From: Pseudonocardia sp. HH130629-09
GTDB lineage: Bacteria > Actinomycetota > Actinomycetes > Mycobacteriales > Pseudonocardiaceae
DNA length: 64,000 nt
Direction of reading: 5' to 3'
Assembly: GCF_001294645.1 (NCBI RefSeq)
Contig: NZ_CP011868.1
Span: 2,046,001 to 2,110,000 of the forward strand
The notes beneath the pieces were generated by a model, which was given only the letters and a program-made list of their open reading frames with translations, ran no database searches and had not been told where the DNA came from. Positions 27,525-36,741 of the stretch are shown in pieces (positions within the stretch are counted from its first letter, which is position 1; each line of letters opens with the position of its first letter). A program made the translations under genes and the position numbers.

Positions 27525-27599
27525 GAGCCATTGCCAACCTGATCATGCGTTGACGATCATGAGAGTCTGAACTGCGGCGATGAGCTTGTCGGCCCGGTT
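27525..27599 (-). mobile_element. Left-end remnant of a second element-A-type IS
   Basis: Starts GAGCCATTGCCAACCTGATC and closely follows the left end of element A for about 75 bp. It encodes on the minus strand the last residues of the same transposase (IAAVQTLMIVNA against IAAVQTLMIVNT). It is cut at about 27600 by IS3 debris. Together with element A it brackets the foreign hydrolase/oxidoreductase segment. Confidence 0.75.
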
Positions 27600-27915
27600 T
27601 GAAGCGCCCCGGGTCTGGTGGAGGCACTGAAGCCACGGGAAGGTGGTCTTCGTGCCGGCACCGAGGAAGCTCAGCGACGAGATGCGTGAGCGGGCCAAGC
27701 GCATGGTCCGGGAAGCACGCCAGCAGGAGCCCGGCCTGTCGGCCAACGCCGCGTGTAAGCGGATCGGACCGCAGCTGGGGATCCTTCCCGACACGCTGCG
27801 GGGCTGGTGCAAGCAGGCCGATATCGATGACGGTCTGACGTCCGGGGTCACGACCGAGGACCGTGACGAGTTGACCCGGCTGCGGCGGGCGAACGAGATC
27901 CTCAAGACCGCCTCC
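27600..27915 (+). mobile_element. IS3-family fragment with truncated orfA
   Basis: Begins near TGAAGCGCCCCGGGTCTGG, resembling IS3-type termini. From GTG 27652 it encodes an OrfA start, VPAPRKLSDEMRERAKRMVR, with helix-turn-helix and LTRLRRANEILKTAS, and is cut there by the IS30 fragment. No orfB remains. Confidence 0.7.
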
Positions 27916-28681
27916 TTGGACTCAACCGGTCAGCGCAACGCCGTGATAGATGATCATGGTGGAGGCGTTGACGTTGGCGAAGCTGGGTCGTCCGGGGATG
28001 TCGGACGGGGACAGGCGGGAGCTGTGGGTCCGGTGAGGGCGCGGGGAGTCGATCTCCGAGGTCGGGCGGGCGATCGCGCGTTCGCCCGGTTCGGTGTTCA
28101 CCGTGCTCAAGGGCGCCGGCGGGTACGTGCCGGCCCCGCGCGGCGTCGGGAGGGTTCACTCACCCTCGTTGAACGTGAGGAGATCTCGCGGGTCTGGCCC
28201 GGGCGGAGTCGATGCGCTCGATCGCTGCCCGTCTCGGTCGTTCCCCATCGACGATCAGCCGGGAGATCGGGCGGAACAAGGGCCCACGCCAGTACCGCGC
28301 CGTGGACGCCGACGACCGGGCATGGCGCCGCGCCCAACGCCCGAAGCTCTGCCTGTTGGCCTGTGACGAGCGACTGCGACGGTTCGTCTCGGGCAAGCTC
28401 GGAGTGGACTGGTCTCCGGAGCAGATCGCCGGGTACCTGCGCAAACACCACGAGCCAGGGTCGGGGATGCGGGTGTCACACGAAACGATCTACAAGTCGC
28501 TGTTCGTGCAGGCCCGCGGCGTGCTGGCCAAGAACTTGCAGAAGCACCTGCGGTCGGGCCGGCCGATCCGGCGCAACGTGCACAACACCGTGACCGGGCA
28601 GTGGCGTTCCCAGATCACCGACGCGGTCTCCATCCGGCACCGGCCCGCCGAGGTGGCCGACCGGGCCGTGCCCGGGCACTT
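27916..28681 (+). mobile_element. IS30-family fragment with decayed transposase
   Basis: From ATG 27956 the frame reads MVEALTLAKLGRPGMSDGDR, hits TGA at 28034-28036, then needs at least one frame change to continue MRSIAARLGRSPSTISREIG. It ends with VSHETIYKSLFVQARGVL and SIRHRPAEVADRAVPGH. These are IS30 helix-turn-helix and DDE-start sequences, but the catalytic region is missing. The fragment ends at the restart of the SGNH gene (28682). Confidence 0.75.
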
Positions 28682-29575
28682 GCCACGACCTCCGGCGGGA
28701 AGCTCCTCATGACCGACCCGGCGACCGGACAGGTCACGGTCACCGACGGCGCGCCCGGCCCGGTGCGGTTCACCCTGCCCGGCCACGACACGCTCGTCGA
28801 GATCTGGCTGCCGCACAACGAGATCACCGAGGTCGTCGCGCTGCGCACCGACGCGCCGGTCGCCGTCGTCCCGCCCGGTGGGCGCCCGGTGTGGCTGCAC
28901 CACGGGAGCTCGATCAGCCAGGGCAGCAACGCCGCGGGCCCCAGCACCACCTGGCCGGCGCTCGCCGCCCGCACCGCCGGCGTCGAGCTGGTCAACCTGG
29001 GGTTCTCGGGCAGCGCGATGCTGGACCCGTTCGTCGCCCGCGCGCTGCGCGACACCCCGGCCGCGATGATCAGCGTCAAGATCGGGATCAACATCGTCAA
29101 CGCCGACCTCATGCGCCGGCGTGCGTTCGCCCCTGCCGTGCACGGGTTCCTCGACACGATCCGCGACGGACACCCGGACAGCCCGCTGCTGGTGGCGTCG
29201 CCGGTGCTGTGCCCGATCCACGAGCACACCCCGGGCCCGGGGGCGCCGGAGGTCGTCGACGGGCGGCTGCTGTTCCGCGCGACCGGCGACCCGGCCGGGG
29301 TCGCGGCGGGGCAGCTGACGCTGTCGGTGATCCGCGAGGAACTGGCCCGGATCGTGGCCGACCGCACCCCGGAGGACCCGGCACTGGCACTCCTCGACGG
29401 CCGGGACCTCTACGGCGAGGACGACGCGGTCGAGCTGCCGCTGCCCGACCGGCTGCACCCGTGCCCCCAGGCGCACGTGCGGATGGGGGAGCGGTTCGCC
29501 CGGCTGGCGTTCGGTGCGGGGGGTGCGTTCCACGCGGCGGCGCGTTCCACACCGCGAACCGCGGGCCCCACCTGA
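28682..29575 (+). pseudogene. SGNH/GDSL hydrolase, C-terminal fragment
   Basis: Resumes the gene started at 20324 with ATTSGGKLLMTDPATGQ and gives 297 more residues. The SGNH hydrolase blocks are all here: nucleophile block LHHGSSISQGSNA, glycine block LVNLGFSGSAML, asparagine block SVKIGINIVNADL, and the terminal Asp-x-x-His type block LPDRLHPCPQAH. With the N-terminal 96 codons the protein would be about 393 residues, normal for this group. An in-frame ATG could start a shortened protein here with all catalytic blocks, but it would lack the N-terminal domain. Confidence 0.8.
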
Positions 29576-29579
29576 CCGG

Positions 29580-30301
29580 TGTCCGGCCGGGGGCCCGCGG
29601 GAACGGGCCCAGTTGCCGTCCTGGTCCAACTGCCCCTCGAGGCGGCCCTCGAAGTCCTGCTGGCACTGCGCGATCGCGGACTGGTCGTTGCCGGCCTGCT
29701 GCACACAGCTGACGTACTCGCTGCCGCCGACCTGGTTGAACACGCTCACGCCGAACGCGACGACGGCGATCGCGATGACGATGCCGACGACGCCGAGGAC
29801 GAGCCCGGCGATCGCGACACCGCGGTTGGTGGCGGCGCCCTTGGACGCCCGGCTGATCCCGAGGATGCCCAGCGCGACGGCGACGACACCGAACAGGGCG
29901 CCGATCAGGAAGAACCCGAGCAGCACGGCCAGGATGCCGAGCACCAGCGCGGCGATCCCGACGCCGTTGCGCGGTGGGGTCGCCGGCGTTCCGCCCTGCG
30001 GCCACCCCGGGGGCCCGGCGGCCGGGCGGTCCGGGTAGGCGGCCTGGTCGTAGCCCTGTGCGCCGTAGGGCTGCTGGCCGTACTGCTGGTCACCGTACTG
30101 CTGCTGGCCGTAGGGCTGTTGCCCGTACGGCTGCTGGCCGTACTGCTGCTGACCCTGCTGCTGCCCGCCGTAGGGCTGTGCGCCGGGGTGCTCGCCGTGG
30201 GGCTGCCCGTCGTAGGGCTGGTTCTGCCGGGTCGGCTGGTCCAGGTTGTTCGGCTCCTGCGGGTCCCCGGGCTGACCCGGGTACGGGGGTGGGCTGCTCA
30301 C
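29580..30301 (-). CDS. DUF4190-type membrane protein with Gln/Tyr/Gly-rich N-terminus; 3' end uncertain
   Basis: From GTG 30301 (GAGGAGAGGA upstream) the first 90 residues are low complexity, with repeated QQPYG and QQQYG units. Two hydrophobic segments follow, around GIAALVLGILAVLLGFFLIG and VAIAGLVLGVVGIVIAIAVV, as in DUF4190 proteins. A short extracytoplasmic tail has two cysteines (YVSCVQQAGN, AIAQCQQDF). After this expected end no stop occurs in frame until 28490, which would run more than 1 kb antisense through the SGNH gene. I place the end near 29580 by family length. A lost stop or frameshift is likely. Confidence 0.6.
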
Positions 30302-30469
30302 GCTCGTCCTCTCCTCACCGACGCACCGGGTGGTCCCCGATGCCGGCGGTGTCGTCCGGCGGAGTCGCCGTGACCGTCCTCGCCGTCGTGTCCGGTTCGA
30401 TGATCCCCAGGTGCCCGTGTCCGGTCCAGGCAAAACACCCAGGGGAGCGGCGCGGGGACCCCGGTCGTG

Positions 30470-31162
30470 ATGGGATCGGTGCCCGTGAGCGGCATCGACG
30501 AGACCGAGGAGTGGGCCCGGGCGCAGCGCCGGGTCGTCGACCTGGTGCGGGACCTGCCACCCGAGCGCACGGAGCTGACCGTCCCGGCCTGCCCGGACTG
30601 GACGGTGCGCGACCTGTTCTCGCACATGGTCGGTCTGGGTGCCGACGTGGTGCGCGGCGACGAGCCCGAAGACCACAACGAGGAGTGGACGAGCCGGCAG
30701 GTGCGGGAGCGGCGCGACCACGACGTGGCTGCACTCGTCGCGGAGTGGGAGTCGCTGACCGGCCCGCTGCGCGACTGGATGGCGGCGAACACCACCCGCC
30801 CACTCGGCGACGTGATCATCCACGAGCAGGACCTGCGCGGTGCGCTGCGCGAGCCCGGCGGGCAGCACACCCCCGGCCTCTACGCGGTCATGGACCGGTT
30901 CCTGGGCCGGTTCGCCGCCGCGCTCGGCGACCGGGCACCGATCGCGCTGATCGGCGACGGCCGCCGCTGGGTGTCCGCCGGCGACGAGGCGGGGGCCGCG
31001 GTCGTCGTGCGGGCCCCGGACTTCGAGCCGGCCCGGGCCCTGATGACCCGCCGGTCGGCGGCGCAGCTGCGGGCCTGGACCGAGCGCGGTGACGTCGAGC
31101 CCTACCTGGACGCGTTCGCCCTGCTCGGGCCGTTGCCCGACACCGACCTCACCGAGTCCTGA
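30470..31162 (+). CDS. Mycothiol-dependent maleylpyruvate isomerase family protein
   Basis: About 230 residues of the DinB-like MDMPI fold. The N-terminal domain shows PACPDWTVRDLFSHMVGLG and the later DVIIHEQDLRGALREPGG, which give the three metal ligands (two His and an acid). A C-terminal domain follows. Family members use mycothiol, the actinobacterial thiol; many are S-transferases of unknown substrate rather than true isomerases. Starts at ATG 30470 or GTG 30485 are both possible. No gentisate-pathway genes are adjacent, so the isomerase function is not supported by context. Confidence 0.75.
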   Translation: MGSVPVSGIDETEEWARAQRRVVDLVRDLPPERTELTVPACPDWTVRDLFSHMVGLGADVVRGDEPEDHNEEWTSRQVRERRDHDVAALVAEWESLTGPLRDWMAANTTRPLGDVIIHEQDLRGALREPGGQHTPGLYAVMDRFLGRFAAALGDRAPIALIGDGRRWVSAGDEAGAAVVVRAPDFEPARALMTRRSAAQLRAWTERGDVEPYLDAFALLGPLPDTDLTES

Positions 31163-31263
31163 CCGCGGTCGTCACCGAAGGGGCCGGCACCGGCCGGCAC
31201 CGGTCAGCGCCGGTCAGCACCGTCGACGTGACACGGTCCTGACAGTGGGTCCAGACTGGGCCG

Positions 31264-34200
31264 GTGAGCGTGCACCCCACCCACCCCGTCCCCGCCCTCG
31301 ACGACGCGCTGACCGCGCGCGCCGCCGACCGTGTGCGCCGCTGGGCCGCGCGCACCGGCACCTCCCCGTCGACCGGCTCCGGCCGCGGTACCGACCCGAC
31401 GCAGCGGCTGGCCGCGTTGATGCACGACCCCGCCGGGGTCGACTTCACCCTGCGCTTCGTCGACCGCGTCGCCCGTCCCGCCGACGACCGGGTCGCGGCC
31501 CGCGAGCTGGCCCGGCTCGCCGGGGCGGGCGCCGCACTGCCGGCGTTCGTCGCCGGTACCGACCGGCTGCTGCTGCGGGCCGGCGGCCGGCTGGCGACGG
31601 CGCTGCCGCACGTCGTCGTGCCCGCGGCGCGGTCGCGGCTGCGCAGCCTGGTCGGGCACCTGATCGTCGACGCCGGCGGGCGGGGCCTGGACCGGCGGCT
31701 CGCCGCGGCCCGCCGCGACGGGCACCGGCTGAACCTGAACCTGCTCGGCGAGGCGGTCCTCGGCCGCGACGAGGCCGACCGTCGCCTCGCCCGTACGATC
31801 GCGCTGGTGCGCCGGCCGGGCGTCGACCACGTCTCGGTGAAGGCGTCCTCGGTCGTCGCTCAGCTCGTGCCGTGGGACCTCGAGGGCAGCCGGGACCTGC
31901 TCGTGGACCGGCTGCTGCCGCTCTACCGGGCCGCCCGCGAGCACGGCGTGTTCGTGAACCTCGACATGGAGGAGTACAAGGACCTCCATCTGACCATCGC
32001 GCTGTTCACGACGCTGCTGGCACGCCCGGAGTTCCACGACCTGCCCGCCGGGATCGTCCTGCAGGCCTACCTGCCCGACTCTGTCGCCGCGCTCGACGAA
32101 CTCGGGGAGTTCGCCACCCGCCGCGCCCCCGCGGGCGGAGCGCCGATCAAGGTGCGTCTGGTGAAGGGCGCGAACCTGGCCATGGAACGGGTCGACGCCG
32201 CGCTGCACGACTGGCCGCAGGCCCCCTACGCCACCAAGGCCGAGGTCGACGCCAACTACGTCCGGCTCCTCGACCGCGGCATCGGCGGCCCGCACGCCGC
32301 CGGGATGCGCCTGGGCATCGCGTCGCACCACCTCCACCACGTCGCGCTCGCCCTGGAACTGGCCGACGCCCGCGGTGCTCGGCCCCAACTGGACCTGGAG
32401 ATGCTGCAGGGCATGGCCCCCGCGTTCGCCGACGCCGTCGCGGGTGACCTGCCGGAGTCCGGACCGGGCGCGCAGCTGGTGCTCTACACCCCCGTCGTGC
32501 ACCGCGGTGACTTCGACACCGCGGTGTCCTACCTGGTCCGGCGGCTGGAGGAGAACGCGTCGCCGGAGGGGTACCTGTACACGCTGTTCGCCCCAGACTC
32601 CGGCGGCCCGGCGAGCTACCAGGAGCGGTTCCTCGCCTCGGTGCGCGACCGCGACGCCGTCGCCGCCACCCCGCGCCGCACCCAGAACCGCACCGTGTCC
32701 GCGCCGGTCGGCGTCGACGGCCCGCTGCCGGGGGACCCCGTGCCGCCCGGGTTCCGCGCCGAGCCCGACACCGACCCGTCGCTGCCCGCGAACCGCGAGT
32801 GGGCCCGCCGCGCTGCGACGACCGTCGTCGCGCGCTCGGAGGTCCCGGTCGTCACCGACCCGGCCGCGGTCGACGCCGCGGTCGAGCGCGCCCGCACCTG
32901 CGGCTGGCGCGAGGTCCCCGCCGCGGAGCGGGCCGCGACGCTGCGCCGCGCCGCCCACGCGCTGGCCGCCGCCCGCGGGACGCTGCTGTCGGTGATGCTG
33001 CACGAGGCGGGCAAGACCGTCGCCGAGGCCGATCCCGAGATCTCCGAGGCCGTCGACTTCGCCGCCTACTACGCCGAGCGCGCCGCCGAGCTCGACGGCG
33101 CCGCGTTCACGCCGGACCGGGTCGTGGCGGTGACCCCGCCATGGAACTTCCCGGTCGCGATCCCGCTCGGCGGCTGCCTGGCCGCGCTCGCCGCCGGCGC
33201 CCCGGTACTGCTCAAGCCCGCCCCACAGGTCCGCGCGTGCGCCGAGGCGGGCGTGGCCGCGCTGCACCGCGGCGGGATCCCGCGCGACGCGCTGCAGCTG
33301 CTGCCCACCGACGAGGTCGACGCCGGACGCCGCCTCGTCACCCACCCCGCGATCGACCGGGTCGTGCTGACCGGCTCCTCGGAGACCGCCGCGCTGTTCC
33401 GCTCCTGGCGGCCCGACCTGAACCTCCTCGCGGAGACCAGCGGCAAGAACGCGCTGGTCATCACCCCCGCCGCCGACCCGGACCTCGCCGTCGCCGACCT
33501 CGCGCGCTCGGCGTTCGGCCACGCCGGGCAGAAGTGCTCCGCGGCGTCGCTGGCCATCCTGGTCGGTCCGGCCGCGACCGGCTCGGCTGTCGGGAGGCGG
33601 CTGCGCCGTCAGCTCGTCGACGCCGTCAGCACCCTGCGCGTCGGCCCCGGCACCGACCTCGCGACGACCATGGGCCCGCTGATCGAGGCGCCCTCGGCGA
33701 AGCTGCACCGCGCGTTCACCACGCTGGAGCCGGGGGAGCGGTGGCTGGTGCGCCCACGCCGGGTCTCGGAGACGGTGTGGACGCCGGGCGTGCGGGCCTG
33801 GGTGTCTCCGGGCAGCTGGTTCCACCGCACCGAGTGCTTCGGCCCGGTGCTCGGCCTGATGGCCGCCCGCGACCTCGACGAGGCGATCGCCTGGCAGAAC
33901 GACACCGGCTTCGGTCTCACCGGCGGCATCCACTCCCTGGACGACGACGAGATCGCGCACTGGCTCGACCGCGTCGAGGTCGGCAACGCCTACGTCAACC
34001 GGCATATCACCGGCGCGATCGTGCAGCGCCAGTCCTTCGGCGGCTGGAAGGGCTCGGTGCTGGGCCCGGGCGCCAAGCCCGGCGGACCGAACTACGTCGC
34101 CCAGTTCGGCACCTGGCACGACGGCGACCTCCCTGCACCGGGCCCGACCTCCGGCCCGGCCGCCGACCGCGTGCTGGCCGCCGCGGCCGACCTGGACCCG

Positions 34201-34674
34201 GCCGCCCGCGACCGTCTCGCCCGCGCCGCCGCCTCCGACGCCCGCGCGTGGGACGCCGAGTTCGGGGTCGAGCACGACCCGACCGGGCTGGCCGCGGAGT
34301 CCAACGTGTTCCGCTACCGGCCCGTCCCGTCGGCGACGCTGTGGTGCGGCACCGGCACCGCCGCCGCCGACGTCCTGAGGGTGCTGCTCGCCGCGGCCAC
34401 GGCGGGGGTGCCGGTACGGCTGCACGGGCCGGGGATCCCGCCGGGCGAGGTCCCCGGCGGGGTGCACGGCGGCGACGGTCTCGTCCCCGTCGCGGGCGAG
34501 CGGATCCGGGCCCTGGGCACCGTGCCCGAGGGTCTGCGGGCGGCCGCCGCCGAGGTGGGCGCCTCCGTCGTGGACACCCCGGTGGTGCTCGACGGCCGCC
34601 GGGAGATGCTCACCGTGCTGCGCGAGCAGGCGGTCAGCCGCACCCGGCACCGGTTCGGCCACCTCGAACGGTGA
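31264..34674 (+). CDS. putA: Bifunctional proline dehydrogenase / glutamate-semialdehyde dehydrogenase
   Basis: A 1136-residue PutA-type enzyme oxidising proline to glutamate in two steps. The proline dehydrogenase barrel occupies roughly residues 70-400, with VSVKASSVVAQL, VNLDMEEYKDLHLT and IKVRLVKGANLAME. The aldehyde dehydrogenase domain runs from about 500 to 950, with the catalytic Glu region LLAETSGKNALVI and Cys758 in HAGQKCSAASL. A further C-terminal domain of about 170 residues follows. There is no ribbon-helix-helix DNA-binding domain at the N-terminus, so it should not act as its own repressor. Many actinobacteria carry the two activities as separate genes. The frame is intact. 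Confidence 0.92.
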   Translation: MSVHPTHPVPALDDALTARAADRVRRWAARTGTSPSTGSGRGTDPTQRLAALMHDPAGVDFTLRFVDRVARPADDRVAARELARLAGAGAALPAFVAGTDRLLLRAGGRLATALPHVVVPAARSRLRSLVGHLIVDAGGRGLDRRLAAARRDGHRLNLNLLGEAVLGRDEADRRLARTIALVRRPGVDHVSVKASSVVAQLVPWDLEGSRDLLVDRLLPLYRAAREHGVFVNLDMEEYKDLHLTIALFTTLLARPEFHDLPAGIVLQAYLPDSVAALDELGEFATRRAPAGGAPIKVRLVKGANLAMERVDAALHDWPQAPYATKAEVDANYVRLLDRGIGGPHAAGMRLGIASHHLHHVALALELADARGARPQLDLEMLQGMAPAFADAVAGDLPESGPGAQLVLYTPVVHRGDFDTAVSYLVRRLEENASPEGYLYTLFAPDSGGPASYQERFLASVRDRDAVAATPRRTQNRTVSAPVGVDGPLPGDPVPPGFRAEPDTDPSLPANREWARRAATTVVARSEVPVVTDPAAVDAAVERARTCGWREVPAAERAATLRRAAHALAAARGTLLSVMLHEAGKTVAEADPEISEAVDFAAYYAERAAELDGAAFTPDRVVAVTPPWNFPVAIPLGGCLAALAAGAPVLLKPAPQVRACAEAGVAALHRGGIPRDALQLLPTDEVDAGRRLVTHPAIDRVVLTGSSETAALFRSWRPDLNLLAETSGKNALVITPAADPDLAVADLARSAFGHAGQKCSAASLAILVGPAATGSAVGRRLRRQLVDAVSTLRVGPGTDLATTMGPLIEAPSAKLHRAFTTLEPGERWLVRPRRVSETVWTPGVRAWVSPGSWFHRTECFGPVLGLMAARDLDEAIAWQNDTGFGLTGGIHSLDDDEIAHWLDRVEVGNAYVNRHITGAIVQRQSFGGWKGSVLGPGAKPGGPNYVAQFGTWHDGDLPAPGPTSGPAADRVLAAAADLDPAARDRLARAAASDARAWDAEFGVEHDPTGLAAESNVFRYRPVPSATLWCGTGTAAADVLRVLLAAATAGVPVRLHGPGIPPGEVPGGVHGGDGLVPVAGERIRALGTVPEGLRAAAAEVGASVVDTPVVLDGRREMLTVLREQAVSRTRHRFGHLER

Positions 34675-34714
34675 ACGATGGCGGACGCGATGCCGCCGTG
34701 GTTACGGTGCGTCC

Positions 34715-35563
34715 ATGGTGGTGCGTGCTCGTGATGTCATGACCGAACGCGTCGTCACGATCTGGGCGGACGCACCGCTGGCGCGGGCGCAGGAGCGGAT
34801 GGCCGAGTCCCGGTTCTCCGCCCTGCCCGTCGTCGACCGCCGGTTCTCCCTGGTCGGGGTGATCTCGCTGGTGGACGTGCTGCGGCACCGCGACGACCCG
34901 CACGCCGTCGTCGGCGACGCGATGACCGAGCAGGTCGTGTCGGTGCTCCCGACGACGAACGTCTCGATCGTCGCGCACCGGATGCGCGTCTACGGCGAGC
35001 TTCGGCTCGTCCCGGTCGTCGACAAGGGCATCCTGGTCGGCGTGATCACACGCAGCGACCTGCTGCGGCACCGGCACTCCGGGGGACGGCTGCGGCGCAC
35101 AGCCCGCCGGATCGGCGGTGTCCTCCCGGTCGCGCCGCTGCCCGAGGCGATGGCCCCGCGCGGGGCCGGCCGGGTCGGCGGCCGGCCGATGTCGTCGCTG
35201 CGGGTCTCGGACGTGATGACCGACGGCGGGCTCGTCGCGATCCCGCCGGAGCTGGCCCTCGACGAGACCGCCGAGGTCCTGCTGTCCTACCGGTTCACCG
35301 CCGTCCCGGTCGTCGACGACCGGGACCACCTGCTGGGCATCGTCTCCGAGGCCGACCTCATGCACGGCTCCCTCGACGGAGGCCGGCGGCTGCGGGCCCG
35401 CACCGTGTCGGAGGTGATGACCCGCGACGTCGAGACGGTGCAGCCGGACGGCCCGCTCACCGACGCCGAGGACCTGCTGTCCCGGCGCGGGTTCCGGGTC
35501 GTCCCGGTCGTCGACGCCGACGACGTGCTGGTCGGGGTGCTCAGCCGCAGCGACCTGCTCTGA
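34715..35563 (+). CDS. Four-CBS-domain protein
   Basis: 282 residues with two pairs of CBS domains (Bateman modules): about 5-60, 68-125, 160-215 and 225-282. Each repeat shows the pattern of a V-M-T start and a closing hydrophobic-G-(I/V) (I/L)-S/T-x-x-D-L, for example VGVITRSDLLRH and LGIVSEADLMHG. Such stand-alone proteins sense adenine nucleotides or similar ligands. A basic linker RHSGGRLRRTARRIGG separates the modules. No enzyme domain is attached, and the partner is unknown. Confidence 0.85.
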   Translation: MVVRARDVMTERVVTIWADAPLARAQERMAESRFSALPVVDRRFSLVGVISLVDVLRHRDDPHAVVGDAMTEQVVSVLPTTNVSIVAHRMRVYGELRLVPVVDKGILVGVITRSDLLRHRHSGGRLRRTARRIGGVLPVAPLPEAMAPRGAGRVGGRPMSSLRVSDVMTDGGLVAIPPELALDETAEVLLSYRFTAVPVVDDRDHLLGIVSEADLMHGSLDGGRRLRARTVSEVMTRDVETVQPDGPLTDAEDLLSRRGFRVVPVVDADDVLVGVLSRSDLL

Positions 35564-35570
35564 CCCGCGG

Positions 35571-35873
35571 TCAGGCCCCCGCCAACGGGGCGGTGGGCGC
35601 GGCCGGTGCGCGGACGGCGTCGCACTCCTGGGCTGCCTTGGCGACCAGCGCCGAGAACGCCACCGGGTCCGCCAGCGACTGCGCCGGCAGCGCCCCGAAG
35701 TCCAGGTACTTCTGCAGACAGGCCAGCTGCGCGGCCTGGTCGGCCGGGGTCAGCGGCGGCTCGGTGGGCGGGGCGGGCTGCGCCGACGCTGTCCCGGCGG
35801 TCACGGCGGCCAGTGCGAGTGCGGCGGCGACGGCGCCTGCCGCGGTGGTGGCGGCACGCAGGGCGGTCCTCAC
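35571..35873 (-). CDS. Small secreted protein of unknown family
   Basis: 100 residues. The N-terminus from GTG 35873 has an Arg-containing start and a long Ala/Leu-rich hydrophobic core ending AGTASAQPA, a good signal-peptidase I site. The mature part is about 65 residues and has two cysteines (QLACLQKYLDF and AAQECDAVR) that could form a disulfide. It is convergent with the CBS gene, 7 bp away. I recognise no family. Confidence 0.65.
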   Translation of the reverse strand: MRTALRAATTAAGAVAAALALAAVTAGTASAQPAPPTEPPLTPADQAAQLACLQKYLDFGALPAQSLADPVAFSALVAKAAQECDAVRAPAAPTAPLAGA

Positions 35874-36063
35874 GATGTGCTCGCTTCCTGCGCCGGGAAC
35901 CCGGCGCGGTCGGGGTCCTACCGCCCTCCGCGTGGCGTCCCGGCCCGGCCGGCGTCCGCGATGCGACGATCCTGCGGCACCGCGGCCACCCGGCGCGCCC
36001 CGACGGGGCGGATCGACCCGGAGGTGTGACCCCCGGTCGGGGTGGGCGTGGGATCGTGGCGAG

Positions 36064-36741
36064 GTGCCCCACGACCACACCCCCGCCCGTGAGCTGCTGT
36101 GCACGTGGTCCCGCCGGATGGTCCGCGACGGCCTGGTCGTCGGCACCTCGGGGAACCTGTCGCTGCGCACCGGCGACCTGATCGCGGTCACCCCGTCCGG
36201 TGTGGACTACGAGACGATGACCGCGGTGGACGTCGTGCTCGTCGACGGGGCGGGCACGGTCGTCGCGGGTACCCGGGAGCCGACCAGCGAGCTGGGGTTG
36301 CACGTGGCCGCGCAGGCCCGGCCGGGGACGGGCGCCGTCGTCCACACCCACTCCCCGGCGGCGGTCGCCCTGTCGACGCTGTCCGACCACGTCCCGGCCG
36401 TGCACTACCAGCTCGCGATGTTCGGCGAGGTCGTGCGGGTGTCGGAGTACGCGCCGTTCGGCAGCCGCGAGCTGGTCGAGAACGCGCTCGCCGCGCTGGG
36501 GGAGTCCACCGCCGTCGTCCTCGGCAACCACGGCACGCTCGTGCTCGGCGACACCCTCGGTGCCGCCTACGACGGCGCCCGCCAGCTGGAGTGGCTCTGC
36601 GACGTCTGGCTGCGCGCCCGCGCCGTCGGCGAGCCGCGGCTGCTGCCCGACGCCGAGATCAGCGCGGTGCGCCGGCGGTTCGCCGCCCAGCGGGCGAGGG
36701 TGCGGGCGACGACCCCGGCCCCCACGCCTGCTCCTCGGTGA
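36064..36741 (+). CDS. Class II aldolase/adducin family protein
   Basis: 225-residue zinc-dependent aldolase of the fuculose-phosphate type. Substrate-loop sequence GTSGNLSLRTGDLIAVTPSG is at residues 28-47, the catalytic Glu is in PTSELGLHVAAQ, and zinc ligands are HTHSPAAVAL and later LGNHGTLVLG. GTG at 36064 begins the alignable region. Its 3' end overlaps the convergent mtnA gene by 83 bp. The pairing with MtnA recalls the DHAP shunt, in which an aldolase cleaves 5-deoxyribulose- or methylthioribulose-phosphate. That role is inferred. Confidence 0.85.
   Translation: MPHDHTPARELLCTWSRRMVRDGLVVGTSGNLSLRTGDLIAVTPSGVDYETMTAVDVVLVDGAGTVVAGTREPTSELGLHVAAQARPGTGAVVHTHSPAAVALSTLSDHVPAVHYQLAMFGEVVRVSEYAPFGSRELVENALAALGESTAVVLGNHGTLVLGDTLGAAYDGARQLEWLCDVWLRARAVGEPRLLPDAEISAVRRRFAAQRARVRATTPAPTPAPR

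Noticed and set aside
20612..28681. Treating the whole 8-kb island as a single transposon
   Set aside because: The two outer ends belong to different IS families and there is no common target duplication. The interior holds several independent insertions.
31204..34662. A 1152-codon open frame on the minus strand opposite putA
   Set aside because: It is a shadow of the GC-rich putA frame. The translation is Arg/Gly/Ala/His-rich without domains, while the plus strand encodes complete proline and aldehyde dehydrogenase motifs.
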